A stretch of 12,809 nt of DNA from Cardiobacterium sp963553325. GTDB lineage: Bacteria > Pseudomonadota > Gammaproteobacteria > Cardiobacteriales > Cardiobacteriaceae. The notes beneath the pieces were generated by a model. The model saw only the letters and a program-made list of their open reading frames with translations, did no database searches and was not told where the DNA came from. The stretch covers positions 1-12,809 of the forward strand of contig CAUVOF010000069.1 in assembly GCA_963553325.1 (NCBI GenBank), given 5' to 3'. A program made the position numbers and the translations under genes. Shown piece by piece: positions 6,184 through 12,774 of this stretch. The first letter of the stretch is position 1, and each line of letters begins with the position of its first letter.

Positions 6184-6917
6184 TGCTGTTTTTGCGTTCT
6201 TGGTTGTTCAAGATTTTGTTTGTGCCGGTAACGGTGCTGTGGACGATTTTTATCGTCTGCCTGATTGTGCTGCCGTTTTCGCTGCGGCTGCGCCTCGCTT
6301 TTGGCTGGGGCTACAGCACCATCTGGTTGGCGCGGCTTGTTACGGGCATCAAGTGGCAGATTCACGGGCTGGAAAAGATGCCGCCCGGCGCCTGCGTGTT
6401 GATGGTCAATCACCAGTCCACTTGGGAAACGGCGTTTTTGCCGAAGCTGAAGATGCGCCAGGTGTGGGTATTGAAGAAAGAACTGATGTGGCTGCCGTTT
6501 TTCGGCTGGGCGCTGGCGGTGTTGAAGCCGATTCCCATCGACCGCAAGCAGAAGCGGCAGGCGATGCAAAAGGTCATCGAAGAAGGGCGCAAACGCATTG
6601 AAGCGGGCTATTCGGTGATTTTGTTCCCGGAAGGCACGCGCGCGCCTTATGACGCACCACTGCCATTCAAGGCGGGCGCGGCGCGGCTCGCAGCGGCGCT
6701 GGGCGTGCCGGCGGTGCCGGTGGCGCACAACGCCGGACAGTTTTGGCCGAAACGCGGCCTGATGCACCCCGGCACGGTGCAGGTGGTGGTCGGCGAGCCG
6801 ATTGACCCGGCGGGCAAGACCGTCGCGGAAATCAACGAACTAGCGGAAAGCTGGGTCAATGCAACGCGCGCCCGCCTCGTCGCGGAAGAACAAGTGCGGC
6901 GCGGAAGCGCGCGATGA
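6183..6917 (+). CDS. plsC: 1-acyl-sn-glycerol-3-phosphate acyltransferase
   Basis: This 244-residue membrane enzyme acylates lysophosphatidic acid to phosphatidic acid in phospholipid synthesis. An N-terminal hydrophobic region (about 8-32) should anchor it in the inner membrane. The acyltransferase motifs are VNHQSTWET (75-83, with H77 as base; the usual aspartate of HX4D is E82, as in related family members), PIPIDR (116-121), FPEGTRAP (148-155) and VPAVPVAHNAG (175-185). The start is fixed by AAGGAGG, 7 nt before an ATG that overlaps the gmhB stop by one base. The frame is open 21 nt further upstream, but that start lacks such a site. The 3' end overlaps dnaB by 4 nt (ATGA), so translation is probably coupled. 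Confidence 0.93.
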   Translation: MLFLRSWLFKILFVPVTVLWTIFIVCLIVLPFSLRLRLAFGWGYSTIWLARLVTGIKWQIHGLEKMPPGACVLMVNHQSTWETAFLPKLKMRQVWVLKKELMWLPFFGWALAVLKPIPIDRKQKRQAMQKVIEEGRKRIEAGYSVILFPEGTRAPYDAPLPFKAGAARLAAALGVPAVPVAHNAGQFWPKRGLMHPGTVQVVVGEPIDPAGKTVAEINELAESWVNATRARLVAEEQVRRGSAR

Positions 6918-8314
6918 CAGAGTTTGCGGGACAGGAAGAACGCCTACGCCAACCGCCGCAGTCGCAAGACGCCGAACAAGCGGTGCTGGCGGGCGTGCTG
7001 CTTGACGGAGAAATGTGGGACCGCGTCGCCGGACGGGTTGAGGCGGTGGATTTCTACAACCGCGCGCACCAGCTCATTTTCCAGGCGATGGAAACCGTCG
7101 CGGCGCGCGCCCAACCGCTGGACGTAGTAACCGTCGCCGATGCACTGCGCGAACGCGGCGAGCTGGAAAACATCGGCGGCGCCGCCTACCTCGCCAGCCT
7201 CGCCAACGCCTTCGGCAGTGCGCAGAACGTCGTCGCCTACGCCGACATCGTGCGCGAGGCATCCATCCTGCGCTCACTCTTAAAAAGCAGCGGCGACATC
7301 GCGCAAAGCGTTTACTTCCCCGAAGGGCGCAGCGCGGCGCAACTGCTCGACGGCGCCGAACAGCGCGTCTTCGACATCAAAAACCGTTACCAAAAAAACG
7401 AGCGCGACGGCTTCCACCAAATGAAAACGGTGCTGGCGGACGCCGTCCACTACCTGCAAGAAATCAGCCAGCGCGGCAGCGATGTCATCGGCATCCCCAC
7501 CGGCTTCAAAGACCTGGACAAAATGACTGCCGGCCTGCAACCCGGCGACCTCATCATCATCGCCGGCCGCCCCTCGATGGGTAAAACCACCTTCGCGATG
7601 AACATCGCCGAATCCGTGGGCATCAGCGCCAAACTGCCGGTTGCCATCTTCTCGCTGGAAATGCCGGCGCGGGCGCTGGTGCTGCGCATGATGTCCTCAC
7701 TTGGCAGCATCGACCAGTCCGACCTGCGCAAAGGCGAAATCAAAGGCGAAAACGAGCGGCGCAAACTCACCATCGCCATTACCCAGCTACAAAACGCGCC
7801 CATCTACATCGACGACGGTTCCAACCTCACCGCCAGCGAGTTGCGCGCGCGCGTGCGCCGCCTAAAAAGCGAAGTGGGCGAATTGGGGTTGGTGCTGGTC
7901 GATTACCTGCAACTGATGCAACTGCCAGACAGCCGCAACGACAACCGCGCCTCGCTCGTCGGCGAAATCTCGCGCGCCCTCAAACTGCTCGCCAAAGAAA
8001 TGAACGTGCCGGTGATTGCCCTGTCGCAGCTCTCGCGCCAAGTAGAAAGTCGGCCAAACAAGCGCCCCATCATGTCAGATATCCGCGAATCGGGGGCGAT
8101 AGAGCAGGACGCCGACGTCATCATGTTCGTCTATCGCGACGACGTCTATAACCCGGAATCATCCGAAAAAGGCATCGCCGAAATCGTCATCGGCAAACAG
8201 CGTAACGGCCCCATCGGCACGGTCAAACTGAGCTTTCAGGGGCAGTACCTACGCTTCAACGACCTCGCGCACGGCTACGGTGGCGGGGCGATACAAGAAG
8301 GATTTGACGACTGA
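6914..8314 (+). CDS. dnaB: Replicative DNA helicase DnaB
   Basis: The 466-residue product has the usual DnaB length and no intein. The N-terminal helical domain (about 14-115, starting PPQSQDAEQAVLAGVLLD) interacts with primase in the family. A linker of about 155-185 leads to the RecA-like motor domain. Walker A is GRPSMGKTT (218-226), the catalytic glutamate lies in SLEM (E249), Walker B is LVLVDYLQLM (326-335), and the later motifs IALSQLSRQVESRP (368-381) and SGAIEQDADVI (393-403) carry the arginine-finger and sensor region. As a hexamer it unwinds the lagging-strand template at replication forks. Its ATG overlaps the plsC stop by 4 nt with no separate promoter visible, so its supply seems tied to the upstream lipid and LPS genes. 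Confidence 0.98.
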   Translation: MTEFAGQEERLRQPPQSQDAEQAVLAGVLLDGEMWDRVAGRVEAVDFYNRAHQLIFQAMETVAARAQPLDVVTVADALRERGELENIGGAAYLASLANAFGSAQNVVAYADIVREASILRSLLKSSGDIAQSVYFPEGRSAAQLLDGAEQRVFDIKNRYQKNERDGFHQMKTVLADAVHYLQEISQRGSDVIGIPTGFKDLDKMTAGLQPGDLIIIAGRPSMGKTTFAMNIAESVGISAKLPVAIFSLEMPARALVLRMMSSLGSIDQSDLRKGEIKGENERRKLTIAITQLQNAPIYIDDGSNLTASELRARVRRLKSEVGELGLVLVDYLQLMQLPDSRNDNRASLVGEISRALKLLAKEMNVPVIALSQLSRQVESRPNKRPIMSDIRESGAIEQDADVIMFVYRDDVYNPESSEKGIAEIVIGKQRNGPIGTVKLSFQGQYLRFNDLAHGYGGGAIQEGFDD

Positions 8315-8391
8315 CCGCCCGCCCCCATCCATTTACCCGGGTGCACGGCAACCGCCGCCGCCCGTCCACCGCCTAAAAACCAATCCACACC
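8315..8391 (+). other. C-rich, G-poor gap between dnaB and hemH
   Basis: By my count the 77 nt hold 40 C, 13 G, 16 A and 8 T. No hairpin followed by T residues is present and no Shine-Dalgarno precedes the hemH ATG. A long, weakly structured stretch with C well above G is what Rho utilisation sites look like, so this could be a Rho-dependent control point or simply an unstructured leader loaded by S1. The composition is observed; the role is inferred. Confidence 0.4.
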
Positions 8392-9390
8392 ATGCCCCAA
8401 ACCCCCGCCCCCATCGCCGTCCTGCTCATCAACCTCGGCTCGCCCGAAGCGCCGACGAAAAAAGCGCTACGCCCCTACCTCAACCAATTCCTCTCCGACC
8501 GCCGCGTCGTCGATTTACCGCGCTGGAAATGGCTGCCCATCCTGCACGGCATCGTCCTGAACACCCGCCCGAAACGCTCGGCGCACGCCTACCGGCAAAT
8601 CTGGCAAGAAGACGGCGCACCGCTCATCGCCATTACCGCGCGACAAACCGTCGCCCTGCGCGCCACCCTCGCTGCGCGTGGCCTCGGCCACATTCACGTC
8701 GCCAGCGCGATGCGCTACGGCGAACCTTCCATCAGCCGCGTCCTGCGTGACCTCGCCGCGCGCGGTCTGGAAAAACTGCTCGTCGTGCCGATGTACCCGC
8801 AATACAGCGACGCCACCACCGCCAGCGTCTTCGACGGCGTCGCCCAGGCACTGGCGCAGCGGCGCGGTATCCCCGAACTGCGCTTTATCCGCGACTGGCA
8901 CGCCCATCCGCGCTACATCACCGCCCTTGCCGACAGCATCCGTCGCCACACCCTCGCACACGGCGCGAGCGAAAAACTGCTCTTTTCCTTCCACGGCGTG
9001 CCGGCGCGCTACAGCAAAGAAGGCGACCCCTACCAACAACAATGCGAAGCGACCGTCGCCGCCGTCGCCGCCGCACTACAACTGCCCGCCGAACGCTACC
9101 GCCTTGTGTACCAATCGCGCTTTGGCAACGAACCCTGGCTGCAACCCTACGCCGACGAAACCATCCGCGCACTTGCCGCCGCAGGCCACAAAAACATCCG
9201 CATCATCTGTCCCGGCTTTACCGCCGACTGCCTGGAAACCCTCGAAGAAATGGCGATGACCAACCGCGACCTCTTCCTGCAATACGGCGGCACGCACTAC
9301 GACTACATCCCGGCGCTCAACGACGACCCGGCGCATATTGAGCTACTCGCCGACCTCGTTACCGCCAACATTCAGGGTTGGGAAGCCTAA
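8392..9390 (+). CDS. hemH: Ferrochelatase (protohaem ferro-lyase)
   Basis: The product has 332 residues and catalyses insertion of Fe2+ into protoporphyrin IX, the last step of haem b synthesis, at the inner face of the membrane. Recognisable elements are the N-terminal AVLLINLGSPEAP (9-21), VVPMYPQYSDATTASV (131-146), the active-site histidine in FSFHGVP (H201) and the acidic residue in CPGFTADCLETLEE (E282). The 81-residue spacing of H201 and E282 equals that of H183 and E264 in the Bacillus enzyme. The ATG has no Shine-Dalgarno and follows a C-rich leader; it is chosen because the family homology starts immediately after it. Its transcript probably ends at the hairpin at 9526-9554. Confidence 0.96.
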   Translation: MPQTPAPIAVLLINLGSPEAPTKKALRPYLNQFLSDRRVVDLPRWKWLPILHGIVLNTRPKRSAHAYRQIWQEDGAPLIAITARQTVALRATLAARGLGHIHVASAMRYGEPSISRVLRDLAARGLEKLLVVPMYPQYSDATTASVFDGVAQALAQRRGIPELRFIRDWHAHPRYITALADSIRRHTLAHGASEKLLFSFHGVPARYSKEGDPYQQQCEATVAAVAAALQLPAERYRLVYQSRFGNEPWLQPYADETIRALAAAGHKNIRIICPGFTADCLETLEEMAMTNRDLFLQYGGTHYDYIPALNDDPAHIELLADLVTANIQGWEA

Positions 9391-9406
9391 AGACAAAGCC
9401 GCGCCG

Positions 9407-9444
9407 TTTACATACACGAACCCCGCTACCGCGTATGTAAATGA
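9407..9444. repeat. Hairpin-forming repeat, copy 1 (direct repeat of 9665-9702)
   Basis: The perfect 9-bp inverted arms TTTACATAC (9407-9415) and GTATGTAAA (9433-9441) flank a 17-nt centre containing CCCGCTACC. The 34 bases 9411-9444 match 9669-9702 in 31 positions and the same orientation. It lies 16 nt after the hemH stop, between that gene and its terminator. I do not recognise the family. It may be a small dispersed element or an mRNA 3'-end structure. Confidence 0.8.
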
Positions 9445-9525
9445 CCAATCAGCCGCAAAAAACATGGCGCCATTTACCGAATAGCGCAAACGTTGGCGCC
9501 TCATCTTCAGCAGTAAAGCGAAAAC

Positions 9526-9554
9526 AAAGCCCCGCACATTGGCGGGGCTTTTTT
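9526..9554 (+). terminator. Intrinsic terminator downstream of hemH
   Basis: A perfect 10-bp stem AAAGCCCCGC/GCGGGGCTTT (9526-9535 with 9542-9551) with a six-base ACATTG loop ends in six T residues (9549-9554). It begins 135 nt after the hemH stop and should close the gmhB-plsC-dnaB-hemH transcript. Confidence 0.92.
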
Positions 9555-9590
9555 GCATATCTTGCCGGCTTGCGAGCAGATTTATAGCCC

Positions 9591-9654
9591 GTAGGTCGGG
9601 CATTTATGCCCGACATTGCGAATGGGATTTGTCGGGCATAAATGCCCGACCTAC
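9591..9654. repeat. REPIN-like element: two inverted REP palindromes with GTAG ends
   Basis: A perfect 24-bp inverted repeat (9591-9614 with 9631-9654) is separated by 16 nt. Each arm is GTAG followed by a palindrome GTCGGGCAT-TT-ATGCCCGAC, so each arm folds on its own and the two arms can also pair with each other. GTAG next to a hairpin, in two inverted copies with a short spacer, is the layout described for REP sequences and REPINs mobilised by RAYT (TnpA-REP) transposases. No RAYT gene is in the window. Confidence 0.85.
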
Positions 9655-9664
9655 AACGTATTGC

Positions 9665-9702
9665 TATACATACACGAATCCCGCTACCCTGTATGTAAAT
9701 GA
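9665..9702. repeat. Hairpin-forming repeat, copy 2 (direct repeat of 9407-9444)
   Basis: The arms TATACATAC (9665-9673) and GTATGTAAA (9691-9699) pair with one mismatch, and the centre again contains CCCGCTACC. The copy starts 11 nt after the REPIN-like element, so copies 1 and 2 bracket the hemH terminator and the REPIN. Confidence 0.8.
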
Positions 9703-9713
9703 ATGACTGTGAT

Positions 9714-9746
9714 ACGCAGATTTGGTTTTCCAACCTGCGTTTTTTT
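9714..9746 (+). terminator. Second intrinsic terminator upstream of the srl operon
   Basis: The outer stem ACGCAG/CTGCGT (9714-9719 with 9735-9740) and inner stem TTGG/CCAA (9722-9725 with 9730-9733) are separated by a small internal loop. A TTTT loop closes the hairpin, and a run of seven T residues (9740-9746) follows. It would catch read-through from hemH before the srl promoter. Confidence 0.75.
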
Positions 9747-9840
9747 GCGTCAGTTGGACTGCATTTGCATGAATGTAGCGCTCATCCCCTGTTTCTCTAC
9801 CGTTTCGTAGTTTTTTTGTGCGATTTTGCCAGGGTTTGAT

Positions 9841-9888
9841 GAATTTCCAGCAAGAAAATTCCATGTATAAACAAGTGAAAAATTGTTT
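9841..9888. promoter_or_regulatory. Candidate operator region of srl: two inverted repeats in AT-rich DNA
   Basis: GAATTT-N9-AAATTC (9841-9861) and AAACAA-N8-TTGTTT (9869-9888) lie just upstream of the predicted srlA -35. The second is centred about 59 nt before the predicted transcription start, a usual position for an activator. In E. coli srl is controlled by CRP, SrlR and GutM. No good CRP consensus is present, so the binding protein is unknown. Confidence 0.4.
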
Positions 9889-9903
9889 TTTATGGGTGAA
9901 ATC

Positions 9904-9931
9904 TTGTTATTTTGCACGCGCTGGCTACAAT
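9904..9931 (+). promoter_or_regulatory. Predicted sigma-70 promoter of the srl operon
   Basis: TTGTTA (9904-9909, 4 of 6 consensus) and TACAAT (9926-9931, 5 of 6) are separated by 16 nt. The predicted transcription start is near 9938, giving a leader of about 54 nt before srlA. Confidence 0.65.
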
Positions 9932-9939
9932 CCGTGCTG

Positions 9940-9978
9940 CGCAGTATCGGGCGTCCGGCTGCGGGTTTTTCTTTATTT
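9940..9978 (+). promoter_or_regulatory. srl leader hairpin followed by a T-rich run (possible attenuator)
   Basis: CGCAG/CTGCG (9940-9944 with 9959-9963) and an inner CGG/CCG (9948-9950 with 9955-9957, loop GCGT) are followed by GG and then T5-C-T3-A-T3 (9966-9978). The structure starts within a few bases of the predicted transcription start and ends just before the Shine-Dalgarno GGAGG (9981-9985). It could terminate early, stabilise the 5' end, or have no role. Confidence 0.4.
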
Positions 9979-9991
9979 CTGGAGGCTTTTT

Positions 9992-10549
9992 ATGCACGCG
10001 ATTACGCACGGGGCCGAGTGGTTTATCGGCCTGTTTCAGAAGGGCGGCGAGGTATTCGTCGGCATGGTAACTGGCATTTTGCCGTTGTTGATTTCGCTGT
10101 TGGTGGTGATGAATGCGGTGATTGCTTTTGTCGGGCAGAAGCGCATTGAGCGCCTGGCGCAGAAGTCTGCCGGCAATCCGGTCTCGCGTTATTTGGTGCT
10201 GCCGGTCATCGGTACGTTTGTTTTTTGCAACCCAATGACGCTGAGCCTGGGGCGCTTTATGCCGGAGTGCTACAAGCCGAGTTATTACGCCGCGGCCTCT
10301 TATAGCTGCCATTCGATGAACGGGATGTTCCCGCACATCAACCCCGGTGAGCTATTTGTGTATTTGGGAATCGCCAGCGGTTTGCAAACGTTAGGCTTGG
10401 ATTTGGCGCCGCTTGCGGTCAGTTATTTGCTGGTCGGCATGGTGACCAATTTCTTCCGTGGCTGGGTCAATGACTGGACGACAGCGCTGTTTGAGAAGCG
10501 CATGGGTATTCGTCTCGAGCGCACGGTTAATTTGGGTAATTCCAACTAA
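9992..10549 (+). CDS. srlA: Glucitol/sorbitol PTS permease subunit EIIC (SrlA)
   Basis: The 185-residue membrane protein (E. coli SrlA has 187) is the IIC2 half of the sorbitol transporter. Conserved stretches are ITHGAEWFIGLFQKGGEVF (4-22), TGILPLLISLLVVMNA (27-42), TFVFCNPMTLSLGRFMPE (75-92), PSYYAAASYSCHSMNGMFP (96-114) and a C-terminal hydrophobic segment at about 139-155. At least three membrane-spanning stretches are visible. It works with the IIC part of SrlE and with SrlB to import D-sorbitol as the 6-phosphate. The frame is open upstream to 9818, but the ATG at 9992 has GGAGG 6 nt before it and matches the family N-terminus. srlE begins 11 nt after the stop. Confidence 0.97.
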   Translation: MHAITHGAEWFIGLFQKGGEVFVGMVTGILPLLISLLVVMNAVIAFVGQKRIERLAQKSAGNPVSRYLVLPVIGTFVFCNPMTLSLGRFMPECYKPSYYAAASYSCHSMNGMFPHINPGELFVYLGIASGLQTLGLDLAPLAVSYLLVGMVTNFFRGWVNDWTTALFEKRMGIRLERTVNLGNSN

Positions 10550-10560
10550 GGGGGAACGTC

Positions 10561-11547
10561 ATGAGCAAGGCTATTCGTATTGTCAAAGGTAATGGCGGCT
10601 GGGGCGGCCCGCTGACGCTGCCGCTGGAAGAAGGCAAGAAGATTCTTTATATGACCGCAGGCACGCGCCCGGATATTGTTGACCGCTTGGTGGCGCTCAC
10701 CGGCTGGGAAGCGGTCGATGGCTTCAAGGACGGCGAACCGCCGGCGGAAGAGATTGGCGTGGCGATTATTGACTGCGGCGGCACGCTGCGCTGTGGTCTG
10801 TATCCGAAGCGGCGCATTCCGACCATCAATATTCACGCAACCGGTAAATCCGGCCCGCTGGCAGATTTTATTGTGGAAGACATTTATGTGTCGGCGGTGC
10901 GCCCGGACGACATCACTCTGCTGGAAGATGGCGCCGCTGCCGCAGCCCCCGCTGCCCGCCTTTCCACGGCTGCGCCGCGCGACTATGACACGTCCCGCAA
11001 GATTACCGAACAGTCCGACGGCCTGTTGGCGCGCATTGGCATGGGCATGGGATCGGTCATCGCCGTCTTTTTCCAGGCGGGACGCGACACGATTGACACG
11101 GTGCTGAAAACGATTCTGCCGTTTATGGCGTTTGTCTCGGCGCTGATTGGCATCATCATCGCCTCTGGTCTGGGCGACTGGATTGCGCACGGCCTCGAAC
11201 CGCTTGCCAAGAGTCCGATTGGCCTGGTTGTGCTGTCCTTGATTTGCTCATTCCCCTTCCTCTCGCCCTTCCTCGGCCCAGGCGCGGTGATTGCGCAGGT
11301 TATCGGCGTGCTGGTCGGCACGATGATTGGGCAAGGGGTTGTGCCACCGCATCTGGCGCTGCCTGCGCTGTTTGCCATCAACGCGCAAGCCGCCTGCGAC
11401 TTCATTCCGGTTGGCCTTTCGCTCGCTGAAGCGAAGCAGGACACGGTGCGGGTCGGCGTGCCTTCGGTGCTGCTCGGACGTTTCCTCACTGGCGCGCCGA
11501 CGGTGCTGCTCGCCTGGTTCGTTTCCGGCTTTATTTATCAGGGGTAA
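10561..11547 (+). CDS. srlE: Glucitol/sorbitol PTS subunit EIIBC (SrlE)
   Basis: The 328-residue protein (E. coli SrlE has 319) carries the EIIB domain and the other half of the EIIC channel. The EIIB part opens with GNGGWGGPLTLPL and contains IDCGGTLRCGLYPKRRIPT (70-88); one of C72 and C78 is the phosphocysteine that passes phosphate to the sugar. An Ala/Pro-rich linker at about 125-139, longer than in E. coli, accounts for most of the extra length. The membrane part follows DYDTSRKITEQSDGLLA, with hydrophobic segments at about 186-208, 219-258 and 302-326 and the conserved FAINAQAACDFIPVGLSLAEA (271-291). A GGGGGA ribosome-binding stretch lies 6 nt before the ATG. srlB starts 3 nt after the stop. 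Confidence 0.97.
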   Translation: MSKAIRIVKGNGGWGGPLTLPLEEGKKILYMTAGTRPDIVDRLVALTGWEAVDGFKDGEPPAEEIGVAIIDCGGTLRCGLYPKRRIPTINIHATGKSGPLADFIVEDIYVSAVRPDDITLLEDGAAAAAPAARLSTAAPRDYDTSRKITEQSDGLLARIGMGMGSVIAVFFQAGRDTIDTVLKTILPFMAFVSALIGIIIASGLGDWIAHGLEPLAKSPIGLVVLSLICSFPFLSPFLGPGAVIAQVIGVLVGTMIGQGVVPPHLALPALFAINAQAACDFIPVGLSLAEAKQDTVRVGVPSVLLGRFLTGAPTVLLAWFVSGFIYQG

Positions 11548-11550
11548 GTC

Positions 11551-11922
11551 ATGCCGGTGATTTATCAATCGCAATTCACCCGTGCCGGTTCGCTGGCACG
11601 GGAAGGCTTTGAGGACGGCATGTTCATTCTCTTTGCCGAAAATGAGGCAACTGCCGACATGGCCGATTATTGCTTTCTGCATACCCACGGCACGCTGGTG
11701 CATGATTTTGCCCTGGGCGACCTTTTTGTCTTCAACGGCAAGCGATTCCCGCTGACCGCTATCGGCGGCAACGCCCTCGACAATTTCCGCGCCCTCGGCC
11801 ACGTAACCGTCTATTTCGACGGCGCGGAAGAAGCGAAACTGCCCGGCACGGTGCATCTGCTCGGCCATCTGCCGGCAGACGCGCTGCATGAAGGCAGCGA
11901 CTTCAGCATCGAAACTTTTTGA
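11551..11922 (+). CDS. srlB: Glucitol/sorbitol PTS subunit EIIA (SrlB)
   Basis: The product has 123 residues, the same length as E. coli SrlB. It is the soluble cytoplasmic EIIA that takes phosphate from HPr and hands it to the EIIB domain of SrlE. The likely phosphohistidine is H44 in YCFLHTHGTL (40-49; E. coli has CFIHCHGEL). Further conserved stretches are PLTAIGGNALDNFRALGHVT near 67-86 and LPGTVHLLG. Only 3 nt separate its ATG from the srlE stop, so it is probably translated by coupled ribosomes. srlD starts 12 nt after the stop. Confidence 0.96.
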   Translation: MPVIYQSQFTRAGSLAREGFEDGMFILFAENEATADMADYCFLHTHGTLVHDFALGDLFVFNGKRFPLTAIGGNALDNFRALGHVTVYFDGAEEAKLPGTVHLLGHLPADALHEGSDFSIETF

Positions 11923-11934
11923 GAGGATTCCATC

Positions 11935-12717
11935 ATGACTACCCAAACAGCCATCGTCATCGGCGGCGGGCAAACGCTGGGCGCGTTTCTCTGCAAAGGC
12001 TTGGCGGATGCGGGCTACCGCGTCGCCGTCGCCGATATTAACGGCGCGAACGCCGAAGCGGTCGCCGAGGAAATCAACGCCACCCGTGGCGCCGGGCGCG
12101 CTGCTGGTTTTACCGTCGATGCCACCAACGAAGCCGCCGTTGATACGCTCGCGCAAGCGGTGGATAGCACCTTTGGCCGCAGCGATTTGCTCGTCTATAG
12201 CGCAGGCGTCGCCAAGGCAAGCCCCATCTGGGATTTCCCGCTACAAGACTTTGAGCGCTCGCTTGCGGTGAATCTCACCGGTTACTTCCTCTGCGCCCGC
12301 GCCTTTGCCCGCCTGATGCGGCGCGACGGCATCCGTGGCCGCATCATCGAAATCAATTCCAAATCGGGCAAAGTCGGCAGCAAATACAATTCCGGCTACA
12401 GCGCCGCCAAATTCGGCGCGGTCGGCCTCACCCAGTCGCTCGCGCTTGACCTTGCCGACAGCGGCATTACCGTGAACGCGCTGATGCTGGGCAACCTGCT
12501 GAAATCGCCGATGTTCCAGTCGCTCATTCCCGAATACGCGAAAAAACTCGGCATCCCGGAAGACCAGGTAGAGCAGACCTACATCGACAAGGTTCCGCTC
12601 AAGCGCGGCTGCGACTATCAGGACGTGCTGAACGTGCTGCTCTTCTACGCCAGCGATAAAGCCGCTTACTGCACCGGGCAGTCGATTAACATAACCGGCG
12701 GCCAGGTGATGTTCTAA
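11935..12717 (+). CDS. srlD: Sorbitol-6-phosphate 2-dehydrogenase (SrlD)
   Basis: This is a 260-residue short-chain dehydrogenase (E. coli SrlD has 259) that oxidises D-sorbitol-6-phosphate to D-fructose-6-phosphate with NAD+, feeding glycolysis. The nucleotide-binding loop is VIGGGQTLGAFLC (8-20), the first acidic residue after beta-2 is D34, SAGVAKA (89-95) replaces the usual NNAG, and the catalytic set is S142, Y155 and K159 in INSKSGK...GYSAAK. The C-terminus CTGQSINITGGQVMF is almost the same as the enteric enzyme as I recall it. A GAGAGGA ribosome-binding site lies 7 nt before the ATG. It is the last gene of the operon: a terminator follows, and the gutM-srlR-gutQ genes found next in E. 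coli are not adjacent here. Confidence 0.97.
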   Translation: MTTQTAIVIGGGQTLGAFLCKGLADAGYRVAVADINGANAEAVAEEINATRGAGRAAGFTVDATNEAAVDTLAQAVDSTFGRSDLLVYSAGVAKASPIWDFPLQDFERSLAVNLTGYFLCARAFARLMRRDGIRGRIIEINSKSGKVGSKYNSGYSAAKFGAVGLTQSLALDLADSGITVNALMLGNLLKSPMFQSLIPEYAKKLGIPEDQVEQTYIDKVPLKRGCDYQDVLNVLLFYASDKAAYCTGQSINITGGQVMF

Positions 12718-12731
12718 ACGACCCGCCCACG

Positions 12732-12759
12732 AAAAACCCGCCTTGGTAGCGGGTTTTTT
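12732..12759 (+). terminator. Intrinsic terminator of the srl operon
   Basis: A perfect 10-bp stem AAAAACCCGC/GCGGGTTTTT (12732-12741 with 12749-12758) has a seven-base CTTGGTA loop and six T residues (12754-12759). It starts 15 nt after the srlD stop. Confidence 0.93.
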
Positions 12760-12774
12760 GGCGTATAGGACAAA

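Larger units (their letters stand above)
9391..9991. other. 600-bp non-coding repeat and control region between hemH and srlA
   Basis: No credible gene was found on either strand. Short open frames on the minus strand run through the repeats and show no family resemblance. In order the stretch holds a hairpin repeat (copy 1), the hemH terminator, a REPIN-like double palindrome, hairpin repeat copy 2, a second terminator, and an AT-rich srl control region. The block at 9841-9900 is about 28% GC by my count, far below the surrounding genes. Confidence 0.8.

Noticed and set aside
9797..9817. CTAC/GTAG mini-hairpin followed by T7
   Set aside because: A 4-bp stem is too weak to call a terminator.
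9343..9864. Three small minus-strand frames through the hemH-srlA gap
   Set aside because: They run through the hairpin repeats and terminators (two share an FTY-VAGFVYV peptide only because of the DNA repeat) and have no family resemblance.
9818..9991. 58-codon upstream extension of srlA
   Set aside because: It covers the promoter and operator-like repeats and has no counterpart in SrlA; GGAGG precedes the ATG at 9992.
10130..10138. GTCGGGCA inside srlA resembling the REP palindrome
   Set aside because: It is a single half-palindrome within conserved coding sequence (FVGQK), without the GTAG flank.
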